Assembly (NCBI GenBank): GCA_035556735.1
Contig: DATMFF010000012.1
Coordinates: 1-64,000, forward strand
Origin: CANJBX01 sp035556735
GTDB taxonomy: Bacteria; Pseudomonadota; Alphaproteobacteria; Rhizobiales; Xanthobacteraceae
Length of the DNA: 64,000 nucleotides
Reading direction: 5' to 3'
The translations under genes and the position numbers were made by a program. The stretch's first letter is position 1. Every line of letters starts with the position of its first letter. A model generated the notes under the pieces. The model did no database searches. It was not told the DNA's origin and was given only the letters and a program-made list of their open reading frames with translations. Of this stretch, positions 48,100-56,626 are shown one piece after another.

Positions 48100-48193
48100 C
48101 AAAACCGAGACTTTGTCGTAGAAGCGGCGCGACTTTGAGAATGGATCGGGGTCGCCGACGGCCGAGACCCGGCGTAACCGACGGAGAATCCAC

Positions 48194-48571
48194 ATGAATT
48201 TGATTCAGCAGCTCGAGCAGGAGCAGGCGGCGAAGCTTGGCAAGACCATCCCCGATTTCGCCCCGGGCGACACCCTCGTCGTCAACGTGAAGGTGGTGGA
48301 AGGCGAGCGCACCCGCGTGCAGGCCTACGAGGGCGTTTGCATTGCCCGCGCCGGCGCCGGCATCAACGAGAACTTCACCGTGCGCAAGATTTCGTACGGC
48401 GAAGGTGTTGAGCGCGTGTTTCCGCTCTATTCGCCAATGATCGATTCCGTGAAGGTCGTTCGCAAGGGCAAGGTGCGTCGCGCCAAGCTGTATTATCTGC
48501 GTGGCCTGCGCGGCAAATCCGCCCGCATCACCGAGCGCCAGGATCGCAGCGGCGAGGCCGCGGCCGAGTAA
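48194..48571 (+). CDS. rplS: 50S ribosomal protein L19
   Basis: 125 residues. Starts MNLIQQLEQEQ; PGDTLVVNVKVVEGERTRVQAYEGVCIARAG and FPLYSPMIDSVKVVRKGKVRRAKLYYLRGLRGK are conserved L19 segments. GACGGAGAATCCAC precedes the ATG. The 94-base gap after trmD holds no gene. Confidence 0.98.
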   Translation: MNLIQQLEQEQAAKLGKTIPDFAPGDTLVVNVKVVEGERTRVQAYEGVCIARAGAGINENFTVRKISYGEGVERVFPLYSPMIDSVKVVRKGKVRRAKLYYLRGLRGKSARITERQDRSGEAAAE

Positions 48572-48610
48572 GTCCGCGACCGCTCCGGGGGGACCGCGAA
48601 GGGAAGGCTC

Positions 48611-49246
48611 ATGCAGCGCGCCTTCGGTCTCACGATCCCCGAGACGCTGGCCGAAGCTACACATCCCGATACGACGGCGCTCGTCGTTTACGACATGCAG
48701 GTCGGCATCCTGCGGCAGCTCCCGCATGGACCGGCGGTCATGTCGGGAGTGCTCACGGTGCTCGAAGCCGCACGCAGGGCTGGGGTACGCGTCTTCTTCA
48801 TGCGCCACATGTCCCTGCCGAAGCGGCTCTCGGGGACCTTCCAACTTCGCCAGATGATGGCATGGCAGCGCCAAACGTCGGTCGATGCCGTCGAGCCATG
48901 GTTCCTGCGCGATAGCCCGGGGTTCGCGCTGGCGCCGGAGCTGGCCGTCCGCGATGACGAGGCGGTATTCGACAAGATCACCATGTCGGCCTTCGAGGGC
49001 ACGCCGCTCGCGATCGCCTTGCGGGATTGCGGGCTCAAGAGCTTCGTGATCTGCGGAATCGCCACCGAGATAGGCATCGAGCCGACGGTTCGGCACGGCT
49101 CCGACCTTGGCTTCATTCCCATCTTCGTGGAAGACGCCTGTGGCGCCGGCCACGCGGATGCGGGCGCACGCGCCGTGGCCAATATCCGATTTATGGGCGA
49201 TGCCGTGGTCTGCCGGATCGCGGATCTTGCCGCGGTCTGGAGGTAA
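48611..49246 (+). CDS. Isochorismatase-fold protein lacking the nucleophilic cysteine
   Basis: 211 residues of the cysteine hydrolase (isochorismatase/nicotinamidase) fold. The catalytic Asp is in LVVYDMQVG near residue 27 and the Lys in FDKITMSAFEGTPL near 123. The nucleophile motif, normally GxxTxxCVxxT, reads GIATEIGIEPT with Gly in place of Cys, so classical amidase chemistry is unlikely. A Cys sits four residues before the motif (ICGIA). AAGGGAAGG precedes ATG 48611. Inserted between rplS and leuC. Confidence 0.87.
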   Translation: MQRAFGLTIPETLAEATHPDTTALVVYDMQVGILRQLPHGPAVMSGVLTVLEAARRAGVRVFFMRHMSLPKRLSGTFQLRQMMAWQRQTSVDAVEPWFLRDSPGFALAPELAVRDDEAVFDKITMSAFEGTPLAIALRDCGLKSFVICGIATEIGIEPTVRHGSDLGFIPIFVEDACGAGHADAGARAVANIRFMGDAVVCRIADLAAVWR

Positions 49247-49258
49247 CCCGGCCGTTCA

Positions 49259-49287
49259 TTGTCGGTTCAATGCGGCTCCGCTATATA
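49259..49287 (+). promoter_or_regulatory. Candidate leuC promoter
   Basis: TTGTCG (49259-49264) and TATATA (49282-49287) with 17-base spacing, in the gap after the isochorismatase-fold gene. Predicted transcription would start close to 49294, the ATG of a short upstream frame. Confidence 0.5.
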
Positions 49288-49293
49288 AAGGCC

Positions 49294-49395
49294 ATGGATT
49301 GTACGGCTCACCGGATCGTGCTCGACGACCATGCGCGCCTGCCCTGGCGGTTCTTCGGCCGTCTGCGGGCCGCGCTGCGGCACTGCTGCGCCTGA
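49294..49395 (+). CDS. Candidate leaderless upstream peptide of leuC
   Basis: A 33-codon frame whose ATG falls about where transcription from the candidate promoter should begin, as for known leaderless leader peptides in Rhizobiales such as trpL. The product begins MDCTAHRIVLDDH and ends ALRHCCA. It has four Leu codons but no Leu run, and two adjacent Cys codons next to last. It ends 63 bases before leuC. Might be a chance frame. Confidence 0.35.
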   Translation: MDCTAHRIVLDDHARLPWRFFGRLRAALRHCCA

Positions 49396-49458
49396 CCTCG
49401 CGCGCCGCGCGACGTTCGAGCCGTTTCCATTTCCTGTCCGAGCAAGGCCTTGCAAGTC

Positions 49459-50859
49459 ATGAAGCCACGTACCCTGTACGACAAAATTTGGGATGACCAC
49501 GTCGTCGAAGAGCAGGATGGAACCTGCCTGCTCTACATCGACCGTCATCTTGTCCATGAGGTGACCAGCCCGCAGGCGTTCGAGAGCCTGCGGCTGACCG
49601 GGCGTAAAGTGCGCGCTCCGGAGAAGACGCTGCTCGTGGTCGATCACAATGTGCCGACCACTGACCGAACCAAGCCCAATCCCGACCCTGAGAGCGCGGC
49701 CCAGATCGCCTACCTCGCCGAGAATGCCAAGCTGTTCGGCCTCGAGTATTACAACGAGTTCGACAGACGGCAGGGCATCGTCCACATCATCGGCCCGGAG
49801 CAGGGCTTCACGCTCCCGGGCACGACCATCGTCTGTGGCGACAGCCACACCGCCACGCACGGTGCGTTCGGTGCGCTCGCCTACGGCATCGGTACGTCCG
49901 AGGTCGAGCATGTGCTCGCCACGCAGACGCTGATCCAGAAGAAGTCCAAGAACATGCTGGTGCAGGTCAACGGCAAGCTGCCGCCCGGCATCACCGCCAA
50001 GGACATCATTCTCGCGGTGATCGGCGAGATCGGCACCGCCGGCGGCACTGGCTACACGATTGAGTATGCAGGCGAGGCGATCCGCGCTCTCTCGATGGAA
50101 GGGCGGATGACCGTCTGCAACATGTCGATCGAGGGCGGCGCACGCGCGGGCATGGTGGCCCCCGACGAGAAGACCTACGTCTATCTCAAGGGCCGTCCGA
50201 AGGCGCCGAAGGACGCGGCATGGGATCAGGCCCTGCGCTATTGGGACACGCTCCGTTCCGACGAAGGCGCGCATTTCGACTCGGTCGTGACGCTGCATGC
50301 GGAGCGACTGCCGCCGCTCGTGACCTGGGGCACGAGTCCGGAAGACGTCGTTTCGGTCACCGGGGTCGTACCCAACCCAGACGATATTGCCGACGAGCAC
50401 AAGCGCGAGTCCAAAAAGCGCGCGCTCGAGTACATCGGGCTCACGCCCGGCACGAAGATCACCGATATCGCGCTCGACCGCGTCTTCATCGGATCGTGCA
50501 CCAACGGCCGTATCGAGGATTTGCGCGAGGTCGCGCGTATGGTTGACGGCAAGCACGTCAACGCCAACGTGAACGCGATGATCGTGCCGGGCTCGGGCCT
50601 CGTGAAAGAGCAGGCGGAAGCGGAAGGTCTCGACAAGATCTTCGTCAAGGCCGGTTTCGAGTGGCGCGAGCCGGGCTGCTCGATGTGCCTCGCCATGAAC
50701 CCGGACAAGCTCAAGCCTGGCGAGCGTTGCGCCTCGACCTCGAACCGCAATTTCGAGGGCCGTCAGGGCTACAAGGGGCGCACGCATCTCGTCTCGCCGG
50801 CCATGGCCGCCGCGGCGGCGATCGCCGGCAAGTTCGTCGACGTGCGCGAGTGGCGCTAA
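49459..50859 (+). CDS. leuC: 3-isopropylmalate dehydratase large subunit
   Basis: Aconitase-family [4Fe-4S] enzyme of leucine synthesis, active with LeuD. 466 residues from ATG 49459 (MKPRTLYDKIWDDHVV). CGDSHTATHGAFGALA near 128, cluster Cys in GSCTNGR near 346 and CSMCLAMNPD near 410. A TTG three codons earlier is possible. The ribosome site overlaps a 12-base palindrome GCAAGGCCTTGC (49442-49453). leuD is 2.2 kb downstream rather than adjacent. Confidence 0.97.
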   Translation: MKPRTLYDKIWDDHVVEEQDGTCLLYIDRHLVHEVTSPQAFESLRLTGRKVRAPEKTLLVVDHNVPTTDRTKPNPDPESAAQIAYLAENAKLFGLEYYNEFDRRQGIVHIIGPEQGFTLPGTTIVCGDSHTATHGAFGALAYGIGTSEVEHVLATQTLIQKKSKNMLVQVNGKLPPGITAKDIILAVIGEIGTAGGTGYTIEYAGEAIRALSMEGRMTVCNMSIEGGARAGMVAPDEKTYVYLKGRPKAPKDAAWDQALRYWDTLRSDEGAHFDSVVTLHAERLPPLVTWGTSPEDVVSVTGVVPNPDDIADEHKRESKKRALEYIGLTPGTKITDIALDRVFIGSCTNGRIEDLREVARMVDGKHVNANVNAMIVPGSGLVKEQAEAEGLDKIFVKAGFEWREPGCSMCLAMNPDKLKPGERCASTSNRNFEGRQGYKGRTHLVSPAMAAAAAIAGKFVDVREWR

Positions 50860-50880
50860 TCACGCTGCCGGAAGACACGA

Positions 50881-50908
50881 AAAGGCCCGCGCAAGCGGGC
50901 CTTTTTCT
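50881..50908. terminator. Terminator after leuC
   Basis: AAAGGCCCGC (50881-50890), loop GCAA, GCGGGCCTTT (50895-50904) followed by TTCTTT. It begins 21 bases after the leuC stop; the facing minus-strand gene ends nearby, so it may also serve that gene. Confidence 0.9.
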
Positions 50909-50918
50909 TTCGATGCAA

Positions 50919-51206
50919 TCAGCGCTCGGCCCACCAGCAGCGCATGCGCGGCGTCAGCACCGTCCCGCTCGGGCGCTGCTCCAGCACGTAGCCGTCGGTG
51001 CAACGCCGCACCAGGCGTGAGGACGCATCGAGCTCCGCTGGCGTCAACGGCCGCCACCGCAAAGGATCGTACCAGTCGATTGCGTCGTTGCTGTCGGGCC
51101 GCACGGTAATGACCGGCCTATCGCCGGCCCCGCGCTGCGCCCCGGCTGCGCCCGCCGCAAAAATGACCGTGAGGCCGACCATGATCGCCAGGATTGTCTC
51201 ACGCAT
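50919..51206 (-). CDS. Small exported protein of unknown function
   Basis: 95 residues. Signal peptide MRETILAIMVGLTVIFAAGAAGAQ, then a short mature part with DWYDPLRWRPLTPAELDASSR and two Cys in RRCTDGY and RMRCWWAER that could form a disulfide. No family recognised. Confidence 0.65.
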   Translation of the reverse strand: MRETILAIMVGLTVIFAAGAAGAQRGAGDRPVITVRPDSNDAIDWYDPLRWRPLTPAELDASSRLVRRCTDGYVLEQRPSGTVLTPRMRCWWAER

Positions 51207-51298
51207 GCGTCGCTGCCCGATGTCTTGCAGATTCTATCCAGTATATTCCCTGCGACTGGAGTGGGGCAACGTGGGCCGGTGGGAGCGGAACGGCATCC

Positions 51299-51721
51299 AT
51301 GAACGGTAAATCTCCCGGGGCACTCGACTGGAGCATTCTGAGCGCGCCGTCGCTGGCGGAGCTGGAGACCATCGCGACGGACGCGTTCAAACGCCTGCCG
51401 CGGAATTTCCGAGCCCTCTGCGACGGGCTGATCATCCACGTGGACGACTTTCCCTCCGACGAGGTGCAGAGGGAGATGGATGCGGGCGAGCTCGATCTCA
51501 TGGGCCTCTTCCAAGGTGTTGGCCTGCCGCACCGGTCCGAAAGCGTCTCCGGCCAGATGCCGAACATGGTCTGGCTCTATCGTGTGCCGATCCTGCTGTA
51601 CTGGGCCGAGCACGAGGAAACGCTGGGCGACGTGGTGACGCACGTGCTCGTGCACGAGATCGGGCATCACTTCGGGCTGTCGGACGACGACATGGAAGCG
51701 ATCGAGGCCGCCGCGGAATGA
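51299..51721 (+). CDS. Zincin-like metallopeptidase family protein
   Basis: 140 residues from ATG 51299. The conserved zinc site HVLVHEIGHHFGLSDDDME is near residues 114-132, a minimal zincin (DUF1025) domain. Other family parts: LPRNFRALCDGLIIHVDDFP near 29-48 and LMGLFQGVGLPHRS. Cytoplasmic; natural substrates of this family are not known. The longer upstream frame is not family-like. Confidence 0.9.
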   Translation: MNGKSPGALDWSILSAPSLAELETIATDAFKRLPRNFRALCDGLIIHVDDFPSDEVQREMDAGELDLMGLFQGVGLPHRSESVSGQMPNMVWLYRVPILLYWAEHEETLGDVVTHVLVHEIGHHFGLSDDDMEAIEAAAE

Positions 51722-51865
51722 AGCGGGCGGCCCTGAGCGCACGATCCGGCGAACTGCAGGGCGGCTCGCCGGAGGATCATGCCTCGATCGATGATCTGGC
51801 GTGCGATCGGGACCACTTTTGTTGACCGCACGCCAGGTTGGCCGCAGCAACCAACCGCCACTTGG

Positions 51866-52840
51866 TCAGATGGCCGTGCTCCACATCGCCGGCACGAACT
51901 CGTAGCCGTTGCCTTGCTTGAGGAAATAGCCGTTGGACGGGAACGAGTAGTGATAGCCGATGACACGTGTCTTCTCGGCCGCCGCCATGTCGAGCAGCTT
52001 ACGCCGCGTGGTGATGGCCAGTTCCGGCACCATGTCGGCCCACAGCCGCCATTCGGGGTTGCGCGCGAAGATCGCCGGATTGTTGGTGACATCGCCCAGC
52101 ACCAGCAGGTTCGCGTTGCCCGACGATACCATGTAGGAGGTGTGCCCGGGGCTATGGCCGCGCGAGTCGATCACGGTGATGCCCGGGACGACTTCCTTGC
52201 CGTATTCGACCTGCCGCACGTCCTTCGCGATCGGCGTAAACACGCGCTTGGTCGCCGCGAAGGACGGCTTCCACGGGTCGGCGGCGCGGCTGGCCTCGCC
52301 GTCGTCTGTCCAATACTTCCATTCCTGCGCCGCCACGACGACCTCCGCATTCGGATAGATCGATTCGCCCACCTTGGAGCGGATGCCGGAGATGTGGTCC
52401 GGGTGGAAATGGGTGATGAGAACGGTGTCGATCTGCTTGGGATCGATGCCGGCGGCGATCAGGTTCGGCATGAGATGACCTACGCCGGGAGGCCCGATGT
52501 CGCCGAAGCCGGTATCGATCAGCACGAGGTTTCGTCCCGTGTTGACCAGAGTTGGCACGAACGGGTTCTGCACGTTGTTGCGCGGGATGCCGGCGGCATC
52601 GAGCGCCTGCCCAATCTCGTCGGGCGTCTTGTTGGTGACGAGCGTGTTCGGATTGGCGACCTTGAGCAGCCCGTCGTGCAAGGTGGTGACTTCGAACTCA
52701 CCGACCTTGAAGCGGTAGAATGCAGGCGCCTGCTTGCCCGACAGGGGCGCGGCAGCCTGTGCGGTCGTGAGGTTTATTGCGGCGGGCGCGGCCGCGGCAG
52801 CAGCCGCCGTGGCCAGCAACTGGCGACGAGACAAATCCAT
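51866..52840 (-). CDS. Exported metallo-beta-lactamase-fold hydrolase (Tat signal)
   Basis: 324 residues. Tat-type signal: LSRRQLLATAAAAAAAPAA then TTAQAAA. The MBL fold follows: VNTGRNLVLIDTGFG, ITHFHPDHISGI (zinc motif) near 143, DSRGHSPGHTSYMV and VLGDVTNNPAIF. Resembles quorum-quenching lactonase/AidB-like or general periplasmic MBL enzymes; substrate not assignable. Sits between leuC and leuD on the opposite strand. Confidence 0.9.
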   Translation of the reverse strand: MDLSRRQLLATAAAAAAAPAAINLTTAQAAAPLSGKQAPAFYRFKVGEFEVTTLHDGLLKVANPNTLVTNKTPDEIGQALDAAGIPRNNVQNPFVPTLVNTGRNLVLIDTGFGDIGPPGVGHLMPNLIAAGIDPKQIDTVLITHFHPDHISGIRSKVGESIYPNAEVVVAAQEWKYWTDDGEASRAADPWKPSFAATKRVFTPIAKDVRQVEYGKEVVPGITVIDSRGHSPGHTSYMVSSGNANLLVLGDVTNNPAIFARNPEWRLWADMVPELAITTRRKLLDMAAAEKTRVIGYHYSFPSNGYFLKQGNGYEFVPAMWSTAI

Positions 52841-53067
52841 GAGCGTGCTCCCCTATGCTGGCGGCCCCGTTCGGCCGCCGCGGTGCAAGCCTAGAGGAAT
52901 GCGCGTGCGCCGGGGCAGCCGTGTCGTTCACGTTGACGTGACGAATACGCTGGTTTCGCAAGAGGTTGGGGTGTATCTAGGAGGCTGGCGGGCAAGCCGA
53001 TATCAACCCCGCGCCCGCGGAGAAATTCCGCCGGCCATACCGCGCAGCAAAGAGCACGAGTCGAGAC

Positions 53068-53673
53068 ATGGAAAAGTTCACGGTTCTGGAAGGCGTTGCG
53101 GCGCCGCTGGATGTGGTCAACGTCGATACCGACATGATCATCCCCAAGCAGTACCTCAAGACCATCAAGCGGACCGGGCTCGGCACGGGACTCTTTGCGG
53201 AGAAGCGCTACCGCGACGACGGCAGCGAGAACCCGGATTTCATCCTCAACAAGCCGGCCTACCGCAATGCCAAAATCCTTGTGGCAGGCGACAACTTCGG
53301 CTGCGGCTCCTCGCGGGAGCATGCGCCGTGGGCACTGCTCGATTTCGGCATCCGGTGCGTGATCTCGACCTCGTTCGGCGACATCTTCTACAACAACTGC
53401 TTCAAGAACGGCATCCTGCCGATCCGAGTCTCGCCGGAAGATCTCGATAAGCTGTTCGACGATGCGCGCCGTGGCGCCAACGCCACGCTCACCATCGATC
53501 TGGAGAAGCAGGAGATCCGCGGCCCGGACGGTGGCACGATCACGTTCGACGTCGACCCGCAGCGCAAGCACAGCCTGCTGCATGGCCTCGACGACATCGG
53601 ACTTACCATGGTGAAGGCCGACAAGATCGCAGGCTTCGAGCAGAAGGCCCGGGAAGCGCGCCCCTGGATGTGA
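53068..53673 (+). CDS. leuD: 3-isopropylmalate dehydratase small subunit
   Basis: 201 residues. MEKFTVLEGVAAPLDVVNVDTDMIIPKQYLK at the start; the swivel-domain substrate loop GDNFGCGSSREHAPWAL near 72-88; GIRCVISTSFGDIFYNN. Forms the heterodimer with LeuC, encoded 2.2 kb upstream with four bases of unrelated coding order between (small exported protein, zincin, MBL). Confidence 0.97.
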   Translation: MEKFTVLEGVAAPLDVVNVDTDMIIPKQYLKTIKRTGLGTGLFAEKRYRDDGSENPDFILNKPAYRNAKILVAGDNFGCGSSREHAPWALLDFGIRCVISTSFGDIFYNNCFKNGILPIRVSPEDLDKLFDDARRGANATLTIDLEKQEIRGPDGGTITFDVDPQRKHSLLHGLDDIGLTMVKADKIAGFEQKAREARPWM

Positions 53674-53702
53674 TGCGGGCCGCGGCATTCGTCACGATGA
53701 GT

Positions 53703-53733
53703 ATCGCCGGGGCTGGCCCCGGCGATGTCGTTT
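53703..53733 (+). terminator. Probable terminator after leuD
   Basis: Perfect 10-base stem ATCGCCGGGG (53703-53712) / CCCCGGCGAT (53717-53726) with loop CTGG, followed by GTCGTTT. Strong stem, short T tract. Confidence 0.65.
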
Positions 53734-53766
53734 CAAGCGAGGTCCTGGCGGGCAATCGTCAATGCG

Positions 53767-54093
53767 TTACACACGCGCCTCTTGGGTGAGCACCACGTCA
53801 TAGAGGCATGGCTCGATCTCCTCGGCGATCTCGCCGAAGCGTGGCCACTTCTTGCGGAACTCGGGCGAGTGGTGCGCGGCGGAGAGCTGCTCTGCGTTCC
53901 TCCACTGGATGTAGTTGACCACGTGGCTGCCGTCGCGGCTGCGGTGCAAGTTGACTGACACGAAGCCCGGCTGCGTCGCCATGAAGCGGGCGCGCTCCTT
54001 CATCAGCGCGAGTACCTCGTCCTGCTTGTCGGGCGGCAGCTTCACCGTCGTGATCTGCGTTACGATACCACCGTCCTGGCGAATGTGTGTCAT
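53767..54093 (-). CDS. Antibiotic biosynthesis monooxygenase (ABM) domain protein
   Basis: 108 residues from ATG 54093, preceded by CAGGAGG. ABM/dimeric alpha-beta barrel features: ITTVKLPPDKQDEVLALMKERARFMATQPGFVSVNLHRSRDG and VVNYIQWRNAEQLSAAHHSPEF are split across the domain (each shown in part). Members are small monooxygenases or stress proteins; function here unknown. The longer open frame upstream is antisense shadow of nothing known and is rejected. Confidence 0.82.
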   Translation of the reverse strand: MTHIRQDGGIVTQITTVKLPPDKQDEVLALMKERARFMATQPGFVSVNLHRSRDGSHVVNYIQWRNAEQLSAAHHSPEFRKKWPRFGEIAEEIEPCLYDVVLTQEARV

Positions 54094-54173
54094 GGTGGGC
54101 CTCCTGCGGGTTCGGCGAAATAACGCCGGCGCTGGAGGGAAAGTTGCGCCACCACCCATCGCGACGGCGGACC

Positions 54174-55055
54174 CTAGGCCCCCAGCCGGTCCTCGATCGC
54201 GTCGGCGATCGCCACGGTGCGACGGGCCATGTCGGCGTGCATGCGCTCGACCATATGGCCGTCGAGTTCGATCACGCCGCGGTCCCTGTTCTCCGGCCGT
54301 TCGAATGCGGCAATCACCTTGCGCGCCTGCGCAACTTCGTCGGCGCTTGGTGAGAACGCCTTGTTGCAGATGTCGATCTGATTGGGATGGATCAGGGTCT
54401 TGCCGTCGAAGCCAAAGTCGCGCGCCTGCGCGCATTCGGCGGCGAAGCCTTCCACGTCCGAGAGATCGTTGTAGACGCCATCGAGGATCTCGATGCCATA
54501 GGCGTGCGTGGCAAGCACGCAGTCCGACAACCAGCCGATCATCGGCGCGCGCCCGGGCACCAGCCGTGCGCGCGTCTCCTTGGCAAGGTCGTTGGTGCCG
54601 ACCACAAAGCCCGCGAGCCGCGTCTCGCTGTCGCGCGCGGCCGCCGCCAGCACCGGCGCATTGAAGATCGCGAGCGGCGTCTCGATCATCGCCCAGATGT
54701 GGATGCGTGGATGGGCATGCATGTCGAGCAGCCGCTGGCCGATCATCTCGACCTGCTTCGGCGTCGAGATCTTCGGCACCAGGATCGCGTCGGGCGCAAC
54801 CTGCACGGCCGCATCGACGTCGTCGGAGAACCACGGCGTGTCGATGCCGTTCACGCGCACGAACACCTCGCGCTTGCCGAAACCCGCCTTCACCGCCTCG
54901 GCGACCTGCCGGCGCGCCGCCGCCTTGGCGTCCGGCGCAACGGCGTCCTCGAGGTCGAGAATGATGCCGTCGACCGGCAGCGTGCGCGCTTTGGCGATGG
55001 CGCGCTGATTGGAGCCGGGCATGTAGAGCACGCTGCGGCGCGGACGAAGGTTCAT
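54174..55055 (-). CDS. HpcH/HpaI (CitE-like) CoA ester lyase
   Basis: 293 residues. RRSVLYMPGSNQRAIAKA at 6-23, DGIILDLEDAVAPD with the Mg-binding Asp/Glu, REVFVRVNGIDTPW, IWAMIETPLAIFNA (metal Glu) and GFDGKTLIHPNQI are hallmarks of the CitE/malyl-CoA lyase group. No citrate lyase alpha or gamma genes are nearby, so it is more likely a malyl- or citramalyl-CoA lyase or thioesterase-type enzyme. Confidence 0.9.
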   Translation of the reverse strand: MNLRPRRSVLYMPGSNQRAIAKARTLPVDGIILDLEDAVAPDAKAAARRQVAEAVKAGFGKREVFVRVNGIDTPWFSDDVDAAVQVAPDAILVPKISTPKQVEMIGQRLLDMHAHPRIHIWAMIETPLAIFNAPVLAAAARDSETRLAGFVVGTNDLAKETRARLVPGRAPMIGWLSDCVLATHAYGIEILDGVYNDLSDVEGFAAECAQARDFGFDGKTLIHPNQIDICNKAFSPSADEVAQARKVIAAFERPENRDRGVIELDGHMVERMHADMARRTVAIADAIEDRLGA

Positions 55056-55125
55056 TGCGGTTCCTCTTGTAGCAGCCGCAACCTACCGGTGTTGCGCGGT
55101 CCGTGCCACTGTGCGACGCAAATGC

Positions 55126-55863
55126 ATGAGGGATGATCCGGATGGCGTCTGGCTCGCGGGCGTGGACGGCTGCCGGGCGGGCTGGCTCGCAGCATTCGTT
55201 CGCCCCACCGGCGGCGAGGCGTGTGTCGAGGTGTTCGCACGCTTTGCGGATATTGCCGCGCGCGCCTGCGCGGTGGTTGCGATCGATATCCCGATCGGGT
55301 TGCCTGAGCGCACCGGCGCGGGTGGACGCGCCGCGGAGAGCGCCGTGCGCCCGCTGCTGGGCGCGCGCCAGTCGTCGGTGTTCTCGGTGCCCTCGCGGTC
55401 GGCGGTCTATGCCGGCGATTTCGGTACGTGCTGCGCGGCAGCGCTGGCGACCTCGGAACCGCCGCGCAAGGTCTCCAGGCAGCTGTTCATGCTGGCGCCT
55501 AAGATCCGCGAAGTGGATGCGGCGCTACGCGCCGATCCTGCGCGCGCCGCCCGCGTGTTCGAGGTACATCCCGAAGTCGCGTTCTGGCGCCTCAACGGTG
55601 GCCGGGCGCTCGGCGAACCGAAGAAGGTGAAGGGCCGCGGCTACGAGCCGGGCCTTTCGCTTCGGCGTGGCCTGCTGGTCGACGCCGGATTTGCGCTGGA
55701 CGTGGTTGCGGCATCTCCACCGCGCGGCGCAGGGCCCGACGATCTTCTCGACGCACTGGCCTGCGCCGCCGTGGCGCGGCGGATCCACGCAGGCTTGGCG
55801 CAGCCGTTTCCCGATCCGCCCCCGCGCGACGCGCACGGCTTGCCGATGGCGATCTGGGCTTGA
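55126..55863 (+). CDS. DUF429 family protein
   Basis: 245 residues from ATG 55126. RNase H-like fold of DUF429: LAGVDGCRAGWLAAF with a first acidic residue, AIDIPIGLPE, ARQSSVFSVPSR, FEVHPEVAFWRLNGG and DDLLDALACAAVARR. Conserved acids match a nuclease-like active site, but function is unknown. GTG 55111 is an alternative start. Confidence 0.85.
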   Translation: MRDDPDGVWLAGVDGCRAGWLAAFVRPTGGEACVEVFARFADIAARACAVVAIDIPIGLPERTGAGGRAAESAVRPLLGARQSSVFSVPSRSAVYAGDFGTCCAAALATSEPPRKVSRQLFMLAPKIREVDAALRADPARAARVFEVHPEVAFWRLNGGRALGEPKKVKGRGYEPGLSLRRGLLVDAGFALDVVAASPPRGAGPDDLLDALACAAVARRIHAGLAQPFPDPPPRDAHGLPMAIWA

Positions 55864-55939
55864 CGGCGCGGCTGGTCGCGATGCTTGCACCGACGCGGCG
55901 TCTGTGGAACGAAGTCGCACCGCATAGGACGAGGGACAA

Positions 55940-56578
55940 ATGGCATTTCCACAGCGTCTGATCGAGGGGTACGGCGCGTTCAAGAGCGGCAGGCTTCAGA
56001 GCGAGCAACAGCGCTATCGCGAACTCGCCGAGCGCGGGCAGTCGCCGGAGATTCTGGTGATCGGCTGCTGCGACTCGCGTGTGTCCCCCGAGGTGATCTT
56101 TGATGCCGGACCGGGCGAATTGTTCGTCATCCGCAACGTCGCCAACCTGGCGCCGCCCTATACGCCCGACGGCGCGCAGCGTGCGGTCTCGGCGGCGCTC
56201 GAGTTCGCCGTGCAGGCGCTGCGGGTCAAGCACATTGTCGTGCTCGGCCACGCGCAGTGCGGCGGTATCCGCGCCTTCGCGGAGCCGGGCGAGCCGCTGT
56301 CGCCAGGCGATTTCATCGGCCGCTGGATGGAACTGATCGCGCCGGCGGCAGTCGAGGTCGGCGCGCCGGATCGCTACGCCAGCTACACGGACTATCTCAC
56401 GCGGCTGGAGCAGGCGTCGGTCGTCAAGACGATCGACAACCTGATGACGTTTCCTTGCGTGGCGGAGCTCGCGGCGCGCGGCAAGCTGACCCTGCACGGC
56501 GCCTATTTCGGCGTCGCCACCGGCGAACTGTCGGTGCTCGATCGCACCAGCGGTGTGTTCAAGGCGGTCACCGGATAG
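55940..56578 (+). CDS. Beta-class carbonic anhydrase
   Basis: 212 residues; zinc enzyme hydrating CO2. Zinc ligands in CCDSRVSPE near 35-43 (Cys with Asp-Arg dyad) and GHAQCGG near 98-104 (His, Cys). FVIRNVANLAPPY and a C-terminal GAYFGVATGELSVLD are typical. AGGGACAA precedes the ATG. Converges with asd 49 bases downstream. Confidence 0.96.
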   Translation: MAFPQRLIEGYGAFKSGRLQSEQQRYRELAERGQSPEILVIGCCDSRVSPEVIFDAGPGELFVIRNVANLAPPYTPDGAQRAVSAALEFAVQALRVKHIVVLGHAQCGGIRAFAEPGEPLSPGDFIGRWMELIAPAAVEVGAPDRYASYTDYLTRLEQASVVKTIDNLMTFPCVAELAARGKLTLHGAYFGVATGELSVLDRTSGVFKAVTG

Positions 56579-56626
56579 CGCGTTGACGGCGTGGGCCGGA
56601 TGGCCCGCGCCACGTTGCAACAGGCG

